NCBI GenBank assembly: GCA_903821685.1
Contig: CAIJLW010000024.1
Span: 58,729 to 122,728 of the forward strand
DNA from: an uncultured Sphingomonadales bacterium
GTDB lineage: Bacteria; Pseudomonadota; Alphaproteobacteria; Sphingomonadales; Sphingomonadaceae
DNA length: 64,000 nt
Reading direction: 5' to 3'
Part shown: positions 61,309-64,000 of the stretch, in pieces
Layout of the letters: the number at the start of each line of letters is the position of its first letter
How positions within the stretch are numbered: the stretch's first letter is position 1
The notes under the pieces: model-generated
What the model was told of the DNA's origin: nothing
The model's input: only the letters and a program-made list of their open reading frames with translations
Database searches by the model: none
Program-made: the position numbers and the translations under genes

Positions 61309-63822
61309 ATGGATATAGTACCCCCTCCTGCCGAAGTGCCAGATACGGTCAGTTACAGGCTGAAACGCAGCGCCGAAGAATTTATCGAGCGTTGGCGGGG
61401 CTGGTGGCAAAGCAAGCGTTTTCGTTTGGCTACCTATGCAGTCGGCGGGCTTGTGGTCCTCTTCATTGTATTCTGGGCGCTATTCGCGCGGAATCTTCCC
61501 GATGCGGAAGCGCTCATTGAATATGAGTCGCCTTTGCCCACCGTGGTACGTGACGTTAACGGAGAACCATTCCACAGCTACGCCCGAGAACGCCGGGTCC
61601 AATTGGAATATGCCGATTTCCCGAAGACTTTGGTGCACGCGTATCTTGCCGCCGAAGACAAAACATTCTTCAGCCATGGCGGGATTGATTATCCCGGTAT
61701 CGCGTCGGCCATTTTCGACAATATGTTCAGCAGTAAGCGATCGCGTGGCGCGTCCACCATCACGCAGCAAGTTGCGAAAAACCTGCTTTTGACGAATGAA
61801 TATAGCTACACCCGCAAAGCCAAAGAAGCGATTTTGGCAAAGCGGATCGAAAACGCGCTCACCAAGCAGCAAATCCTGTCGCTATACCTTAACGAAATTG
61901 CGCTTGGACGTCAGTCATTCGGTGTCGAAGCGGCAGCGCAGGCTTATTTCGGCAAAAGCGTTAATCAACTCCAATTACATGAAATGGCATTTTTAGCCAT
62001 TCTTCCCAAAGCGCCCGAGCGTTACGGACGTGCTAAAAATGCTGTTGCGGCGATAGCGCGCCGCAACTGGGTTCTTGGTGAAATGCGCGCGAATGAATGG
62101 ATTACAGAGGCGCAGCTTTTGACTGCGCGCGCTCAACCCCTTGGCCTGGTGACGCAACGTGGCACAGGATATAAAAACGTCGGCGGTTACTTCGCAGAAG
62201 AGGTGCGCCGCCAACTCATAGAAAAATTTGGTGAAACTGATGCTGCTGGCCCTTACAGCGTTTATTCCGGTGGTCTTTGGGTGCGGTCATCGATGAACCC
62301 GGAATACCAAATTCTAGCGACCAAGGCGTTGCGTGATGGCTTGTTGCGCTACAACGCCGGTAAGGCGTGGAAAGCCAATCTTGGTAAAATTGACGTTAAA
62401 GATGATAATTGGGCAGCACGCTTTGCATTGAGCAACATCGGGATCGATTATGCAAACTGGCGCGCAGGCGTTGCCCTTGGCAAAGGTCGCGTCGGGTTTG
62501 CCGATGGTACCGAAGCCACGTTGGATGGTGGACCCGCCGCAATGAAAGCAGGCGATGTCATTGCGGTTGCGCCCAATGGCATAAACAGTTTCGCGGTCCG
62601 CAGCGTGCCTGAAGTCGGCGGCGGCATGGTTGTGCAAAACCCGCACAATGGCCGCGTGCTTGCTATACAAGGCGGTTTCGACAACCGTATTTCAAGCTTC
62701 AACCGCGCGACGCAGGCGCAGCGTCAGCCTGGGTCTACGATCAAGCCCTTTGTTTACGCCACCGCGCTGGACAACGGCATGACGCCCACATCGATCATCG
62801 TTGATGGTCCGTATTGCGTATGGCAGGGTGCCAATTTGGGCCAGAAATGCTTCCGCAATTTCGACGGCGGCGGGGCAGGGCCAAAAACCATGCGCTGGGG
62901 CTTGGAGCAGTCACGCAACTTGATGACGGTGCGTGCTGCTACCGAAGCCGGTATGGATAATGTGACGGACACGTTCCGCGCAATGTCGATCGGCGATTAT
63001 CCCGACTATCTCGCTTATGCACTTGGCGCAGGCGACACTACTGTGCTGAAAATGGTCAATGCTTATTCAATGCTCGTCAATCAAGGCCGCGAGCTTAAGC
63101 CAACGCTGATTGATTTTGCACAAAACCGAAAGGGCAAGGTAATCTGGCCAAGCAAATGGGTCCCATGCAAGGGTTGCCGTTCGCCGGATTGGAATGGCAA
63201 GCCCATGCCGCGATTTGCAGCGGCTGGTAAGCAGGTGATGGACCCCATCACCGCCTATCAAGTCGTACACATGCTTGAAGGTGTCATTGAACGCGGTACC
63301 GCTGTAACACTGCGCGAATTGAACCGGCCGTTATTTGGTAAGACGGGTACGACTACGGGGCCAACAAATGTCTGGTTCATTGGCGGATCGCCGCATCTTG
63401 TTGCTGGACTGTATCTGGGCTTTGACCAGCCACGCAATTTGGGCGGCTACGCGCAAGGTAGTTCAGTTGCTGCGCCGATCTTTAAACAATTCGCGCGTGC
63501 GGCGATGGCCGATATGCCAAAAACGCCATTCATCGCGCCTGCTGGAACGCGACTGGTGCGTGTGGACCGTAAGAGCGGTAAGCGTGTTTATGGCGCTTGG
63601 CCGGGCAATGACCCTCAGAACGCCGTTATATGGGAAGCGTTCAAGGCAGAAACTGAACCTAAGCGTTCTATCCGTCAGGAAGAATTGGCGGCGGGTGATG
63701 AGAAACCAAAGAAAGAGGCTGAAACTCAGTCGAACACGGCCGGCGCAGTAAGTGCGCCAAGTGCAAGTGTCGGCACAAAACGCGATCGAGAGTTTATCCA
63801 GCAAGAAGGCGGGATTTATTAG
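61309..63822 (+). CDS. mrcA: penicillin-binding protein 1A
   Basis: A bifunctional peptidoglycan synthase of 837 residues. One transmembrane helix (about 40-62). Transglycosylase domain: 'EDKTFFSHGGIDYPGI' with the catalytic Glu, and 'RGASTITQQVAKNLLL'. Transpeptidase domain: STIK in 'QPGSTIKPFVYA', SRN in 'EQSRNLMTV', KTG in 'FGKTGTTTGPTN'. An OB-like insertion lies between, as in Gram-negative PBP1A. The tail is Lys/Glu/Ala-rich. Start ATG 61309; a GTG at 61300 could add three residues. Order amiC-PBP1A-prfB is typical of alphaproteobacteria. Confidence 0.95.
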   Translation: MDIVPPPAEVPDTVSYRLKRSAEEFIERWRGWWQSKRFRLATYAVGGLVVLFIVFWALFARNLPDAEALIEYESPLPTVVRDVNGEPFHSYARERRVQLEYADFPKTLVHAYLAAEDKTFFSHGGIDYPGIASAIFDNMFSSKRSRGASTITQQVAKNLLLTNEYSYTRKAKEAILAKRIENALTKQQILSLYLNEIALGRQSFGVEAAAQAYFGKSVNQLQLHEMAFLAILPKAPERYGRAKNAVAAIARRNWVLGEMRANEWITEAQLLTARAQPLGLVTQRGTGYKNVGGYFAEEVRRQLIEKFGETDAAGPYSVYSGGLWVRSSMNPEYQILATKALRDGLLRYNAGKAWKANLGKIDVKDDNWAARFALSNIGIDYANWRAGVALGKGRVGFADGTEATLDGGPAAMKAGDVIAVAPNGINSFAVRSVPEVGGGMVVQNPHNGRVLAIQGGFDNRISSFNRATQAQRQPGSTIKPFVYATALDNGMTPTSIIVDGPYCVWQGANLGQKCFRNFDGGGAGPKTMRWGLEQSRNLMTVRAATEAGMDNVTDTFRAMSIGDYPDYLAYALGAGDTTVLKMVNAYSMLVNQGRELKPTLIDFAQNRKGKVIWPSKWVPCKGCRSPDWNGKPMPRFAAAGKQVMDPITAYQVVHMLEGVIERGTAVTLRELNRPLFGKTGTTTGPTNVWFIGGSPHLVAGLYLGFDQPRNLGGYAQGSSVAAPIFKQFARAAMADMPKTPFIAPAGTRLVRVDRKSGKRVYGAWPGNDPQNAVIWEAFKAETEPKRSIRQEELAAGDEKPKKEAETQSNTAGAVSAPSASVGTKRDREFIQQEGGIY

Positions 63823-63941
63823 CGTTTGCGGATAGCCACTTTTTGTAAGGCGGCATGCATACTTTGGCATCGCTACCTTTGACTTGAGCGCCCAATCCGC
63901 TAAAGGCCGCGGCTGACCTTTTCATTCCCTTGGAGTTTCTT

Positions 63942-64000
63942 ATGCGCGCCGACGCAGAAGGCTATGTTGCCCGCATTGATGCTGCCCTCAACCTCGTCAA
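63942..64000 (+). CDS. prfB: peptide chain release factor 2, N-terminal fragment
   Basis: The first 19 codons are visible (MRADAEGYVARIDAALNLV). The N-terminus and its place after PBP1A fit alphaproteobacterial prfB. GGAG lies 8 nt upstream of the ATG. The gene leaves the window before any diagnostic motif (SPF, GGQ), so the call rests on context and a short match. Confidence 0.6.
   Translation, partial: MRADAEGYVARIDAALNLV

Overview
The window is a stretch of ordinary chromosome from an alphaproteobacterium, most likely a member of the Sphingomonadales. This is inferred from the gene families present and is not proven. The supporting signs are a SciP/DUF1153 cell-cycle regulator, an RNase E with an acidic insertion in its S1 region, a DUF3297 gene, a PHA synthase/depolymerase pair, and the order rne - amiC - PBP1A - prfB. 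Base composition is moderately GC-rich. There is one tRNA (Gln, CTG), and no rRNA, CRISPR array, intact insertion sequence or intact prophage.

Layout. 1-5.9 kb: the end of an RND pump, msrA, galU, a small lipoprotein, and a three-gene MacA/MacB-type ABC export cassette on the minus strand. 6.0-14.5 kb: rpoB-rpoC on the minus strand, with a clear promoter and terminator but without the usual ribosomal protein neighbours. 14.9-20.8 kb: lepA, a frameshifted alpha/beta hydrolase overlapping kynU, and an ABC-F ATPase. 21.0-22.1 kb: a pnuC/nadR-type nicotinamide riboside salvage pair. 22.1-24.1 kb: an orphan OmpR-type response regulator and a degenerate EAL protein, each followed by a decayed piece of the other; this is a tandem duplication that lost opposite halves. 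24.2-29.4 kb: a class A beta-lactamase-like protein with a membrane coiled-coil partner, divergent from phaC, phaZ and a nucleosidase. 29.4-35.1 kb: an RND efflux operon (adaptor, pump, DUF445). 35.5-39.3 kb: sciP with an overlapping upstream gene, mnmA, and two envelope genes in divergent pairing. 39.4-47.5 kb: an HI0933 flavoprotein, typA, an SBF-type transporter, and the conserved ybbP-ybbA/tesA group. 47.6-50.7 kb: telA, xpaC, galM. 50.7-52.4 kb: a gene graveyard beside tRNA-Gln, with a broken nitronate monooxygenase joined to the last two thirds of mreB. 52.6-64.0 kb: ppx/gppA, rlmE, a DsbA-like protein, an M48 protease, rne, amiC, PBP1A and the start of prfB.

How the genes fit together. 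Most of the window is core housekeeping: transcription, translation factors, RNA processing and cell wall. Between these lie envelope transport and resistance units (two RND systems, MacAB-type, YbbAP, TelA-XpaC), carbon storage (PHA), and NAD-related genes on both sides of the ABC-F gene. The unusual parts are the three places where genes are visibly decaying: 17.5 kb, 22.1-24.1 kb and 50.7-52.4 kb. I did not find an obvious new multi-gene system. The best leads are the reciprocally decayed regulator/EAL module and the tRNA-Gln scar with its CATGTTGCA repeats.
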